Positions 1-45,856 of a DNA stretch of 64,000 bases are shown here, in pieces. Numbering within the stretch: the first letter of the stretch is position 1; each line of letters opens with the position of its first letter. Made by a program: the position numbers and the translations under genes. This DNA is from Aedes albopictus (taxonomy: Eukaryota; Arthropoda; Insecta; Diptera; Culicidae), in contig NC_085138.1 of assembly GCF_035046485.1 (NCBI RefSeq), positions 368,593,238 to 368,657,237 on the forward strand, in the 5' to 3' direction. Under the pieces are notes generated by a model. It had not been told where the DNA came from. It saw nothing but the letters and a program-made list of their open reading frames with translations, and did not search any database.

Positions 1-61
1 GCCTTTATTAATCATCAGAGACGAAGAATACATGTAAATTATTTGAAATCATTGCTATAAT

Positions 62-1405
62 TAAGGTACCGCGGGGCAAGTGAGAATCCGGGGCAAGTGA
101 GACCTACAGCTATAATTTTTTTAATTTTTTATTTTTAAGGCAAACATTCTTCATAGAAAACATAGGTATCACACCAACGGATACTTTGAATTCAAAAATT
201 GTTATTGTTCTCACCATAAAGAGACCATATATGTTATTGTTGTTCATATGCAATTTTCAATTCACTAAGTGAGATTAACGTACTCTACTACATTCGTCGT
301 TTAAAAATAGAATAACAAATAAAGTAAAACTTTTTCAGTTTCAGGATAATATTTGGAGTGCTTGCAAATTATTTTAAGCGAAAAAGCTGTAATTTATTTT
401 CATTTATTACCTTTTGTTAACTGCTCTCACTTACCCCAGTGCATTTGAGCATCTGGGGCAAGTGAGACCTATGAGAGTAAACAAACACAATTTCATAGTT
501 TGATCTCGCTTTCTTCAGCATAAGTCGAAATTCACACAAAAGTGAAGTAAAAATCGGCGCCTTATGTAATCAATCGTTGAATTATACTTAATTACTTCTA
601 TTCTGATGATGAAGCTATTGTTTAAAATGGTGAAGTCTTTGATAGAACATTTTTTTCGAAATTATCTATTTTTCATATTTTAGTTCAAGCAAATTCTATT
701 AATTTTTCGTTTTTCGCTGCATAATGAGTTTTTCTGAATGATAAGGAACCGGCCATAAAGTATCAAAAAATTGGAAAACGACTTATTCGGAGTTTACGAT
801 TTAAAAATCTTTATTTAATGATCGTAATATTATGTAAGGGAAAACATAACATCTGTAAATGTTGAAAAACCTTTTGGCGAGACTCATCAACTACGTAATA
901 TGAAAAGTAAGTTTGGAAATCTTTTGGCATTTAACCTTAGGGCGCTTTTTGTATAAATAAAATCAATTTGTTTTGCACGAGCTGCTAGAGTTAAATAATT
1001 TTTTTTAGTAATTCGTTATTATATGTGTTACGTAATTCATGCACGATACCATAAAACTTTTCCAACATAAATCGCTAAACATAGTTATTCGCATAACATA
1101 TTTAAAATTTATGCTACCTTACATATATGCAGCAACTATATTAAAGCATTACTACAAGAAATCCATATAGGTCCCACTTGCCCCGTGATACGGTGTAAAT
1201 AAAGATCTGTTCCACTTTTTAGAATATGCATAATATACAGAATTTAAAATTTTGAAACAGTTTTAATGCCCTTTACTATGAAGAAATATACCAACAATGT
1301 CTTTTAGAACCATTGGAATTATAAAATTATTTATGTTTAGAATTTTTTGGCTTGACAAAACCAAACTAGCATTTTTTTAGGTCCCACTTGCCCCGGGGTA
1401 CCTTA
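62..1405. mobile_element. 1.34-kb non-autonomous DNA element repeating its terminal motif
   Basis: The ends are inverted (GGTACCSCGGGGCAAGTG at left, its complement at right) and flanked by TA, with palindromic AAGG/CCTT beyond. The terminal motif GGGGCAAGTGAGACC recurs at 88-106 and 454-472 and inverted at 424-438 and 1168-1186, besides both ends. The interior is AT-rich with no open frame. It is probably mobilised by a TA-targeting transposase supplied elsewhere. Confidence 0.65.
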
Positions 1406-1904
1406 CAATTAATTTTTCAGTACTTCACACTCAGTTCACTCTGGCTGAACAAAAACATTGGAATATGGTTTATAGTTCAGTGTGGCTGACTGTGTTTCTT
1501 TGTTTCATAGAAAACCATTCGGATTGTGAAAAAAAAACTCGATTTTTCATCGTCCATGAAATTGAAATCGATATCACTCACAATTGTTTGCATGAATCAG
1601 AGAGGACGCGTTTATTATGGTAGCATGAAGGTCTTAAAATAGTTTGAAATATGAACAGCGGAAGCCCTCCCAGCTCAGCCCTTCCCACCTATGTATTTTT
1701 TTATAGGCGGTGCATGTGCAGGCACAGAGCAAGAGTGATTTTGTAAAATGATGTCTTTGCATGCCCTGAGGTCCTGAGATGTGAAAATGGAGCAATTTGT
1801 GTACATCAAATTTATACTGGTCGAAGAAAACCATGAAAATGATCTGCCAAAGTGCACTAAGTGCAAAAAAGTTTTCAAAAATATGAAAGAGATTCGAACT
1901 TGGA
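1406..1904. other. AT-rich stretch, nothing recognised
   Basis: No open frame with coding character, no terminal repeats and no tandem structure seen. Confidence 0.5.
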
Positions 1905-2495
1905 TCATCTGAGTGATAAGTGGCAGCATTTTGAAACAAGTGTTTATTTTTATGTAAGTTTATGTCATACTGATCAACTTTGCCGAAGACACCATCTTTC
2001 TAAGTTATCAGGATTCTGAGCTATGAGATTTCTAAAATTTGCATGTTCACTAGCGCCGCCTAGTGGCAGAATTGCGAAACAAGTGTTTATTTTTATGTAA
2101 GTTTATGTCATACTGATCAACTTTGCCGAAGACACCATCTTCCTAAGTTATCGGGATTCTGAGATATGAGGTTTTGAAAATTTACTTGCTCATTAGCGCC
2201 GCCCAGTGGAGGAATTTCGAACTTCGCCACTCATCGTCAGTAAGTTATTGGCGTACCCAACAACTTTGCCGAAGACACTATCCTTCCAAATTATCAGGGT
2301 CTTGAGCTGTCGCATATCGTAACGTTTGCTTGACAACCTTATATGGTTCCTGTAGTGCAATTTAATGCAATCAAATTGTTGATGGTCCCTCTAGCGGCCA
2401 AATTGCCAACTAATCATATGAACCAAAGTTCTAAATGGTAGATCTTATCAAGCCCTAAAACTTTGCCAAAGAAAGTATTGCGTTAACTCTTAACA
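1905..2495. repeat. About four tandem units of ~143 bp
   Basis: Units begin near 1920, 2063, 2207 and 2350-2393 and share GTGGCAGAATTGCGAAACAAG, AACTTTGCCGAAGACACCAT and a TTATCRGGATTCTGAG segment. The first two units are nearly identical; the last two are diverged. A related AACTTTGCTGAAGACAA segment recurs at 17370-17400 and 17880-17915. Confidence 0.7.
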
Positions 2496-2587
2496 CACCC
2501 GAGATAATAGGCCACACCCCCAAAATGCCGAAATCCCATAAGCTCTTAGTCTCCTATAACGCTCACCCCTGTCTAGTAGGAGTTCGT

Positions 2588-2688
2588 TTAACCGTTATGT
2601 GTCCGACAAACTTTTTGCTTTTTTCTACACCGTGCTTTTTAAATGGGCGCTGGGTACCCGGGTACCCTGTCGGCCACATAAGGGTTAA
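2588..2688. mobile_element. 93-bp TTAA-flanked MITE (piggyBac-like)
   Basis: TTAA at 2588-2591 and 2685-2688 bracket ends CCGTTATGTGTCCGACA and (reverse) CCCTTATGTGGCCGACA. A second copy lies at 46768-47085 in the other orientation. TTAA duplication is the signature of piggyBac-type transposition; the superfamily is inferred from that alone. Confidence 0.65.
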
Positions 2689-3171
2689 TAGGAGTCCGTT
2701 TAATAGGAATTCGTTTAGTAAGAGACTCGACTGTATCTTTATTTAGTGATTTGGTTTGTACCACTATTCGGAGGATTGCCGAGAGATCAAGAACCTGTAT
2801 TGCAGGGAACCACTCTTGATGATCGGGCTATGTTAGCAGGCGAGAAAAAATTGACGCATGCTGGTATCCCCAAGCTGGACTGCGATCGGGGTTTGAGTTT
2901 CGGGAAGACAGGATTGCCCAAAGTTGATAACTCGCTAACTCATGATTTAATGGAAATAATGTATGTATTCCGAGAGAAAATCACAAAGCGTTTCTTGTTT
3001 TTCTAATGTATCCGTTATTTTGTGTTCAATATAAGCAGATTCAGTGGCACACCTCTTCTGCCTCTTCTCAAAAATGGGTAGGAAATGACATGCAAATATT
3101 GTTTTCATTTTTTTTATGTAAAACTGATTGGCCTAATAACGGCTTTTGTGATGACAAAAGACATTTATGGA
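2689..3171. other. No feature recognised
   Basis: Contains short open frames without similarity that I can recognise and no repeat structure. Confidence 0.4.
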
Positions 3172-3432
3172 ATACTAGCTGAACCCGGCAAACTTTGTCT
3201 TGCCTACTGCGTTTTTTTGACGTTTCAATTCTCTATCCAAGCCCAAGTCTCCGTTCAAAATGTATGAAAACCCGATTTTCAAAAACTCTCATTTTTTTCA
3301 TGTTTTTTGGCTCATAAACCTTCCTTGAGTGAAAACTAACAGAACAAAACTTAGACGACCTAAATCGAACCATCCGTTCGCAAGTTATGCGTGGTCCCAC
3401 GTATGCCACTACATTTTTATATATATAGATAG
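3172..3432 (+). repeat. Dispersed insect repeat beginning CTAGCTGAACCCGGCAAAC
   Basis: The opening motif and the AAATCGAACCATCCGTTCG segment are, from memory, common in dispersed repeats of many arthropods. It ends in an ATATATAGATAG stretch. Class not determined. Confidence 0.45.
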
Positions 3433-3669
3433 ATTTTGTCTAAGCAGTTATAAACCAACAGTAAGTAGCATCAACAGGCTAGTTTTATAAGGGTATAGAT
3501 TGCATTGTGCGATTAATATTTAAAGCTATTCGATATTTAGCTTTATTTTTCTACTTGACAAGGTTTTGAAATTGTCATTGCGTAGTAAAACGGAGAACAA
3601 CTGTTTTGCATTGATAAATGTGTTCTGTAAACAAATCAGCACATCAATTGTAATTATAAAACCATTATA

Positions 3670-3910
3670 AATTGCAGCGAAAGCTAAAGGGCTGTTGAAT
3701 TGTTACTTGGGAAGCTTTACGAGAGTTTCACAGAAGTTTCAGAGGCGATTCAAGGTGTTAAAATGCATTTCGGGGCGTTTCAGATGTGTTACAACGCGTT
3801 TCGAAGCGTTTCAGGGGGTTTCAGAGGCGTTCGAGAGGTTTCGCAGGCTCTCAGGTAAGCTTAATGGATTTTCAGGGAGTTTCAGAGGCGAGTCAAGGCG
3901 TTAGAATGCG
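3670..3910 (+). repeat. Degenerate GTTTCAGRGGCG minisatellite
   Basis: Short imperfect units of about 12-18 bp (GTTTCAGAGGCG, GTTTCAGGGGG). It is the complement of the CCTGAAAC-type repeat at 34330-35215, 20285-20405, 57405-57605 and 62040-62110. Confidence 0.55.
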
Positions 3911-5302
3911 TCAAATATTATCCGGCAGCATTGAAAAGTTGAGATTATAAAACTTCAGAGCTAAATAATCAAGCACTACTTTCCATTTTGAATTTGAAGT
4001 AATCAGAATTTAGGATAAATTCACAGCTGTAAAGGTGTGGGTATCCAGCATGCTGAGGGTGACAGGGCAGTTCGGTTTCTGGTGGGTTCAGAGACTCTTC
4101 TTTAGAGATTTTATCTATACTTCCTTGGACATAGAGTATCTTCATGTTTGCCACACGATAAACACTTGCAAAATGTTGATTCGCAGAAGAAGCTCTCAGT
4201 TAATAACTATGAAAGTGCTCATAAAAGGTAAGTAGTAGTAGTAGAAGAAGAAGACAATCTCCGCTGATGATGAGCTGAAACACGTCTAGAAGTTAAATCA
4301 ATTCACTTTTATACACGATGCTCCTGTGTTCCTGCACTTAAGCCTGCTTATGTACCGCTGCACTACTCAAACCCCTTGAATGGGTGAGCTTAGCTTCAAA
4401 ATTTCAGAAGTAGGATCTTAAACCTTACTGCCTCCAGAGAATTTAATGATAATCAGAGCCTTTTTGAAGATGGCAGCTTGAATGCTGCTCCAGAAGTATC
4501 TCGCTTAGGCAGGCACCTTCTTTCACTACAGTATCCCGCATCGTTGCACTTGCCATCTCTTTAGCAGATGACATCATGAAAACTAAGCACATTCTGACTG
4601 ATGGAACAAGCTTCTCCAACATTATTAACATCAGGGTCTGGGGCTCTTACATAGACTTTAACTACTGGGTACTTGGCGATGACCTACCAAAAACTTATTT
4701 TTCATCAACAGTAATGTACGACGCCGTTGGCCGCCGTTATACGACTTTGAGTAACTGAACCAGCTAGATTTCATCGTTGCATACGCGCAGCTTGCATACG
4801 GCAGTATTTCCCGAAAATAGTGCAGGTCGATGAAGCTTCTTTTGTGTACTGGTGGAGTACAGTCAAAGCAATCATCAACGGAATCAAAAGAGCGATTGAA
4901 TCGACGAGGACAATATGTAGAGGTATTTTAGAAGAGAAGCACGCTGTACGGGCGGTCATGCTGTAGCATAGGACCCGACAGAACGTGGATCGTAGGCCCG
5001 CCTGCGTTAAAACGCCGCCTAGAAAAAGCGGATGACGAGGATACGAAACTTCTGCGCTGTTTTCAAGAAAAATTGATTTTCTAGCAGAACCTTAACGCTT
5101 TCGCAACAGCTTCGTGTCAAAAGCCTGAATATGCAGTGATAATGTCGGGCAATGTCATGAAATACAGATGTAGTCAATAACTTGTATTTAACAGAAGTTG
5201 GAGTTGTGCACTGTTTATATTTTTACGTAGCAATCGAAGAAATAGCTACATGAACTTTCATGACTTTGCTATTTCCCCCACAGTATCTACAAAGTATCTA
5301 CA
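3911..5302. other. Unclassified region, no gene supported
   Basis: Several short open frames on both strands, none longer than 66 codons and none with recognisable motifs. A (TAG)n/(AAG)n run lies at 4230-4255. It could be decayed transposon sequence; I cannot name it. Confidence 0.35.
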
Positions 5303-6226
5303 GTATCTACAAAATGATCGGGACAGGCAAAATTTTCCCTTCTTAAACAAAATTCAAACAACTGTAACTTTTCGAAAAGTTCATTCAATATTCTTAAATT
5401 TCCACTGTAAGTTGATCAACTAGTTGTGTATCAGTGGACAAATTTTGGAAAATATCGGACTATTCAACACGAGGTTATAAAGATTCTAGAAAAAGGTATA
5501 ATTATCCGATGGCCAACTTTGAGCTGTTATATCTCCGGATTCAATGAACCGAATGAATTTTAGACAATTTATGACTTATATAATGATCTTTGAAAAACTT
5601 TTGACTTAACTTAAAATTCTCAATACGGAAGAAAATTATAACGATTACATTATTTAAAAAAAAACAAATTTTCTTAAATTTCAGCATCGTTTAAAATTCA
5701 AGATGCTAGTTATAGTTCATTTAAATTCCCTCTAATTGTCTTGAATACAGATATGTTTTGAAAGAAATTTACCCCGTCGGCGGAAATTCATTGAAAAAGT
5801 AATGGGATGCATAATAAAAATAGATAAAAATAGACCAATTAACTAAAAAATCATAAAATTAATAAAATCGCTATAACTTTTTCTATTGTTAATAATTTCA
5901 AGTTGAGTCAATCGTTTTTTAGAGCTTATAATATAAGTCATAAAAATGGACAAACTTTCATTGCATTCGGTCCATTGAATCCGGAGATATAACAGCTCTA
6001 AGTTGGCTGTCGGATAACTCTACCTTTTTCTAAAATGCTTATAACTTCTTGCAGAATAGCCCGATATTTTCCAAATTTTGTCCACTAATACAAACCTAGT
6101 TGATCAACTTACAGTGAAAATTTGAGAATATTTGATGCACTTTTCGAAAAGTAACAGCTAATTGGACATTTTTTGAAAAGCGAAAATTTTGCCTGTCCCG
6201 ATCATTTTGTCTATCCCCTGTATGTC
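5303..6226. mobile_element. 0.92-kb foldback element
   Basis: The ends carry an inverted CAAAATGATCGGGACAGGC. The arms continue inward with mismatches (for example 5505-5545 against 5985-6025, both with ATAACAGCT/AGCTGTTAT and TCCGGA). A related end, with CAAAATTATTGGGACAG on the minus strand, stands alone at 31975-32040. No open frame. Confidence 0.65.
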
Positions 6227-6231
6227 CCACA

Positions 6232-6725
6232 ATGTTTTACGATATCCTAATACATCCAAACGGTGACTTCGTCCACATCAATTCTACATCGCATTTAAGG
6301 ATGAGAGTCTTTTGCAAACATGAGGTGATTGAAAGGTGGGAGCAACATTTCAATGTATGTATACCTAAATGGCACGGAGAACGTAGAAATGCTGTGAATA
6401 ACAGGTCCCATCGTTCATCGACTTCAAAACATACGACGTAGGTAAACAGAATCGAGAAAGCAGAGCTATGGAAGTCACAGAAGAGAACAGCTTTCCTTAC
6501 AAGCTTACTATTCTGTTCAAATCAAACTGCAGGATAAATTATCCAGTCTATTCGAATCCTGGCAAATGAGAAAGATAGGTGGATCAGGTAGAACGTGATC
6601 TTTCGAGCAGAAGTCGTGTACGAAGATGGAGAGTACCTGCCACAAACAGAGTTTTGTAGCGAGATATTGTTGATTATGTGTTGTCATAAATATGTTGTAA
6701 GATACAGTAAAATACAGAATTTCAG
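6232..6725 (+). pseudogene. Decayed RTE-like non-LTR retrotransposon fragment
   Basis: Three pieces of one LINE reading frame are visible. ERWEQHF near 6340 is typical of the linker before the reverse transcriptase. FIDFKTYD with ENSFPYKL at 6417-6515 matches RT motif A and the segment after it. VDQVERDLSS through PATNRVL and a stop, at about 6580-6660, form the ORF2 C-terminus. Motifs B to D are missing (internal deletion) and the pieces are in different frames. The C-terminus and the following 3' tail match the LINE at 62182-62430 on the other strand, so both come from one family. Not functional. Confidence 0.6.
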
Positions 6726-7084
6726 ATAAACAAGATATCATGCTTCTCTAACATTTCGGATTGAGGAACTTATACGTCAAATCGTCTTGAAAAATTTATT
6801 GTTTGATAGGGCTAATATCCTATACACATTTCTACATTGTATTGAAAATATACAACGACTAACTTCTTAGGACTAATTGAAAAATCTAAAGTCTATACTT
6901 TTAAGGAAAATATTTTTACCACTACACATAAAACTTAATCTTGACTAATAGAACTTTCATCTATTAAATGAAAAAAAAATGGGAAACCTATTAACATAAA
7001 TTACTACTGGCTATTGAGCTAACAAAATTGTACACCTTAGATTACACCGTCATGAACATGTAAAAACTTATCAACTAGTTCAAT
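6726..7084. other. AT-rich stretch, nothing recognised
   Basis: Lies between the LINE tail and the inferred senseless 3' end; no repeats or frames of note. Confidence 0.4.
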
Positions 7085-7111
7085 ATTTGGATGATCATCA
7101 TTTCAGCTGAT

Positions 7112-7117
7112 TTTATT
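7112..7117 (-). terminator. Distal poly(A) signal AATAAA
   Basis: AATAAA on the minus strand, 1.28 kb after the senseless stop; cleavage would fall near 7095-7085. It is the first such signal downstream of both miR-9a sites. Confidence 0.5.
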
Positions 7118-7411
7118 TACTTCCGCTCCGCTGCCTCCCCTAACTAAAACACTAAATAACAAATTTCGATCACGAACAAAGATCCCGAAAAGAGGTGGTG
7201 GCCGTTCCAAACGAACGAAATTGGAATTGTGGACAGAAAAATAGTACGACTTAATAAGCAGCCAGACACGGATTGGCGGGTACGTTAAAGTGAGAAAAAA
7301 AACATAGTACAGTCTTACAGAAAATAAAAAAAAGCAAGCATTTGACACAGTGTACAAGATTACAAAAGTGCTTTCGATTGTCGTCGGTTGTCGCGTTTAC
7401 AAAATATAGCG

Positions 7412-7437
7412 TCTTTGGTTCGGTAGCTGTTAAATGA
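7412..7437 (-). promoter_or_regulatory. Candidate miR-9a target site 1 in senseless 3' UTR
   Basis: The plus strand reads TCTTTGGTT, three other bases, then TAGCTGT. This matches nucleotides 1-9 and 13-19 of insect miR-9a in register, so the minus-strand mRNA can pair with 16 of the first 19 miRNA bases (8-mer seed plus extensive 3' pairing). Repression of senseless by miR-9a is established in Drosophila. Confidence 0.75.
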
Positions 7438-7885
7438 ATAGGAAAAAGTGTGCGAACTTCTCCATCCATTGACTAAGTGCACGCCCCGGAAGGTTCTTCC
7501 GAACTGATATGATACTTCTTAGGATAGGAATGTTAGTTTAGTGCGGTTCGTTTCTACAGTGCGCGTGTGTGTGTTTTAGAGGGGTGAAGAACCTTCCAGT
7601 GCAGTCTTCTACATTCTCGGTAACAAAAGCGCCTCTCGTTTCCCCATCAGGGGAACACTCCTTCGGAAGGTGTTCCCGGATTAATTTTTTCTCGTATTTC
7701 TATCATACAAACAAGACTAGACATTATGTAAATATGTACGCGAAATTCGGGACCAGAAACTAGGATTTCCAATAAATTAAAAATATTTACAAACGTTTGT
7801 GGAATTTGGTGTTTGAAGCTTCGCTTTTTTTTCGGAGTCGAGCCAAAATTGATTTTCTTTCCAGGGCTGGGAAGAAATCGATTAG

Positions 7886-7901
7886 CTTTGGTTTGTCTAG
7901 A
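7886..7901 (-). promoter_or_regulatory. Candidate miR-9a target site 2 in senseless 3' UTR
   Basis: The plus strand reads CTTTGGTT, TG, TCTAG. This matches miR-9a nucleotides 2-9 and then its UCUAG, with a one-base bulge. It is weaker than the site at 7412 but again combines a seed match with 3' compensatory pairing. Confidence 0.6.
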
Positions 7902-8041
7902 TCAGAATAATTAACTAACTAAACCTAAGGATGCGTGATTAACTTAACCAGTACGTCTACAACTCGGTTGACCAGTACGACTACAATGTACAAATTAGCT
8001 TAGGTAGATGCGAATTTCTTTTAATACGATGTGATGCGTTT

Positions 8042-8047
8042 TTTATT
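8042..8047 (-). terminator. Proximal poly(A) signal AATAAA
   Basis: AATAAA on the minus strand about 350 nt after the stop. Use of it would give a short 3' UTR lacking both miR-9a sites, so it could matter for regulation. Confidence 0.4.
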
Positions 8048-8395
8048 GTTTGGATTGGAGTGCCCTTCGGTCTCGCTTCGGCGTTGCGAACAAGGTTAGT
8101 TGAGAGAAGAAAGAACAAAGCGAAGGCCGAATAAAGCCGAAACGTCATCTGACGCGTGTTCCCGAAAAGCGAGACACGCAGTAGGCGAGTGCGAAGAAGA
8201 AGCGCCCAAATAGAGCAACATCTGTTGTTGTCAGAATTTATATCTCTTTTTGTCTGCTTGTTCCAAACAAAAAATCGTCATTAGGACCAGGGTTTGTGGA
8301 TCGGACTGAGTGTGTTTCGTAAAAGGTAGGTTTAGGTGTATGAAAGTAAACTAAATCGGCGTCATCGGCGGGAGCTGAGCCCAGCCGGGGCTGAA

Positions 8396-43079
<34,684 letters not shown>

Positions 43080-44470
43080 CTGTAATTACAAAAACAGCAC
43101 AAAAACAAACTTTGTAGAAACTCGGAATTCAAATCAATCTCATCAATTATGGAACAGATATCTTCTCAAGTGGACAGCGTCATCAGTTGAAAGTCAACTG
43201 CAACGGCAGTTGCAACCCTCGCCGTCCGAATGGGAATTTCAAATCCATACACATACCGTATCCGCTCGAATCCATCTGTGCAAATTATGAATAATTTAGC
43301 TCGAGAGCTGCGGACCAAATCATTCAAACACAACTAGGTTACCTAAACTGAAGTAAACGACGAAAAGAGTTGGAGCCTCTTCATCGAATCGAATCGTTAC
43401 CACTCGAATAGATAATTACTATTTTCCTAGCACAAATCAAACAAAGCACGGCTTGACAGCTCTGTCATTTTCTGTGCCCCACTAGCCCCAGACAGTAGAA
43501 TCAACCACCCTTCGATGAGAATCAGATCCTTGTAATTATAAAAAATGCACTGTTGACGTTGATGACAGTGCACTTCTACAGAAAACAGTAAAGGATGTAT
43601 TCTGTGATCTACGAAATTCACATTGTATAAATTTACCACAGGGCATATTTGTTTTGCCAACCGTCATTCCCACGCTTTCTTTTTATTGATTTTTCAATAT
43701 GATTTTGCAGATCCACAATTCTACAATCGAGAATTGATTTCAACCCTTTGGATGAAGCAACGTGGCACTTTTTAGTGCAAACAAATCCTCCGATTTCCAT
43801 TTGCTGGTAAGTACATAATGGCACCCGATTGGAATCAGTTCTCTACTACCGATATTGATTTTCCCTTTCTTAACAAAGTAGCATTTAAATGTCATGTGAT
43901 AATTACAGCTTATGGCTCGTCATTGAGTGCCGCTCCTTTTTCTTGATGAGCCCTCCACAAAGGATTTAACTTCTTTGTTCGAATGTATATCCGTTTTTGT
44001 TATCCTTGAAATCGTACTGAACTTGTTGATTCAATCGTTGTTACTCTCAGTATTATCAGTATGTATAATCAATTTAATCAAAATTTACCGCTTGGCTATT
44101 TCCCTTTATATGAACAGGCTCGTTCACCGAGAAGCCACCGATTTTTCCTAATAGAGACAATCGGGTTTTCATATCCTTCATATCACACCCTCCACTCAGG
44201 CACATCGCCACAAAATCACCGTTCAGAAAATTCAACATTCCCGTCAACCATTCAATCCCACATTCCCACAATCACTTCCCTGCACGCTACCAGTTTTACG
44301 AGCTCTATGCCACTTCACAGTCCCGGAAAAGCCTGCTATCATTCACTTCCGATTCTCTTCCGGCAACATAAAACTTGTGTCAGCGGAGGAACAAAACAAT
44401 TCAATTCGAAACTCCCCCTTATACATTTCAACAACAACGGAACAGCCATGGGTGGATCACCCGCACTCAC
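43080..44470 (-). other. Sequence upstream of senseless coding exon 1
   Basis: Ends in the acceptor TTACAG at 43080. Otherwise no repeats or frames that I can interpret; probably intron 1 or 5' flank. Confidence 0.4.
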
Positions 44471-44704
44471 CACCCATAGGTAAATGTGGGTTTCCTGAGC
44501 ATGAGTGTAGCCAGCATTGTGTGAACAGCAAATATACAGCAAACACTCATTCCTCCTGTTCCGAGGTTGTTCCATCACCGTCGTCGCGGTGCGAGCTTCA
44601 TAATTGATAACCATTAACAAATTAGACGATAGTATCGTTCTGACCGACGGAGACCGTGGAACCCCTGGAGGGTGGGCTGGTGTAGGAGAAAGGGGTGAAC
44701 ACAC
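44471..44704 (-). other. Alternative candidate upstream exon of senseless
   Basis: A good donor (GGGTG/GTGAGTG) lies at 44471/44470, 1.4 kb before the acceptor abutting the senseless ATG. The open frame ending there is in phase 0 and would join the coding frame without a stop. The encoded peptide (starting MCSPLSPTPAHPPG) does not resemble anything I know, so it may equally be 5' UTR or chance. Confidence 0.25.
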
Positions 44705-44884
44705 TTGTGTGGAAAGCCTTTTTTTCTGGGAATTGTTTGGATTTATTTCGAAGTATTAAAGCCACTTTATCATCTCTGTCAGGGTACAGAAGGAGGAGAT
44801 TTGGATTGCGAAAAGGAACAAACCATGTGCATGAGAGGAATGGAGTTCAGTTCTGTGCCTTCAGGAAACGGGAATGGTCAAGTG

Positions 44885-44960
44885 ACTCCGTAGCTTGGAG
44901 GAAAGAAGCGCCCGTCTAGCGAATCGGGAGTGGTGGATTCAATTCCAACCGGAGCACGTG
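44885..44960 (+). repeat. tRNA-like SINE head
   Basis: A-box-like TAGCTTGGAGG (44891), body GCGCCCGTCTAGCGAA (44908-44923), B-box-like GGATTCAATTCC (44936-44947). Same family as 21100 and 22279. Confidence 0.45.
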
Positions 44961-45199
44961 GATGTCTTTTCATAATTCAAATCTCACAGCACAGTGTGCA
45001 TAACTGTCGAAGCTATCAAAAGTTGTAATTTCCACTTGGCTTGGTAAGCCTAAGCCAAAAACCGAGAAATTGACAACAACTTCCAGGTTTGTTTTGAGTG
45101 GGAAACTTTCAATAAAAAAAAAAGTTCAATTTTCACAAGTTAAACATTATGATTCGTACCATAGGTACTCGTGAAGTTGAAAAAAACTAATCAGGCCAA

Positions 45200-45460
45200 A
45201 CATTTCAATAGGTCCTATCTGCATTTGAAAGGCTCTCTTTGTTCACTTTCTCTTTCAAATATTGCAATGTAATGGTACACTTTTCAATTACTTTTGCAGT
45301 ACAAATCAAAAGACGATTGTTTTGACCATCGTTCAATGCAAGGAGACAATATCATAATACAAACAAACAGCTGAGATATTAACGAAAGAGAGGGAAATCA
45401 AAGAGAGCCTCTCTTCTGCAGATAGGACTTTTAGACATGTTCGGCCTGTAATATTCTTCT
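45200..45460. mobile_element. ~255-bp foldback MITE
   Basis: Inverted ends CAGGCCAAACATTTCAATAG and CTTTTAGACATGTTCGGCCTG with inner AAAGGCTCTCTTTG / CAAAGAGAGCCTCTC. No frame. Confidence 0.6.
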
Positions 45461-45554
45461 TCAAAAATATATAACCCGAAATGGGTTTGTTGAATTGAAA
45501 TGATGTCTTCGAAAAAGTTTGAGGATAATTTAAGAATTACTGTTAGAAAAAGAA

Positions 45555-45856
45555 ACACTGAAAGAAATATTCATGGTGGGTCTATGTAAGACGTCATATA
45601 ATTACAACTTTGCAATAAAACCATATTCTTCGACTTTTCTCGTATTTTTTTGCTTGTTTTGAAAATAAATGAAAATTAAAAATATGAGAAGAAATAGTTA
45701 GAAGCATTTGACCATCCTGGGTTACTTGGCAAATTTTGGGGCTAGAGAACAGGCTTTTTACAAAAAATAATTTAAAAAATGGAAGGGTAAGGTTTTTGGA
45801 AAATTGAAATTATATGACAACTAACATAGATCCGCGATGAACATTTTTCTCAGTGT
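45555..45856. mobile_element. 302-bp MITE with ~50-bp inverted ends
   Basis: Ends ACACTGARARAAATRTTCAT, then TCTATGTNAGNNGTCATATA, repeated inverted at 45810-45856. The core contains the TACTTGGCAAATTTTG repeat segment. Confidence 0.55.

Larger units (their letters stand above)
7085..8395 (-). other. sens: Probable senseless 3' UTR
   Basis: About 1.3 kb downstream of the stop without recognisable repeats. It carries two miR-9a-like sites (7437-7412, 7901-7886), a Pumilio-type TGTAAATA (minus strand, 7791-7784) and poly(A) signals AATAAA at 8047-8042 and 7117-7112. The miR-9a sites favour use of the distal signal. The boundary is inferred; no transcript evidence is available. Confidence 0.6.

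Noticed and set aside
7412..7437. A mir-9 gene on the plus strand
   Set aside because: No hairpin partner (star arm) nearby and three central mismatches; a target site on the minus-strand mRNA fits better.
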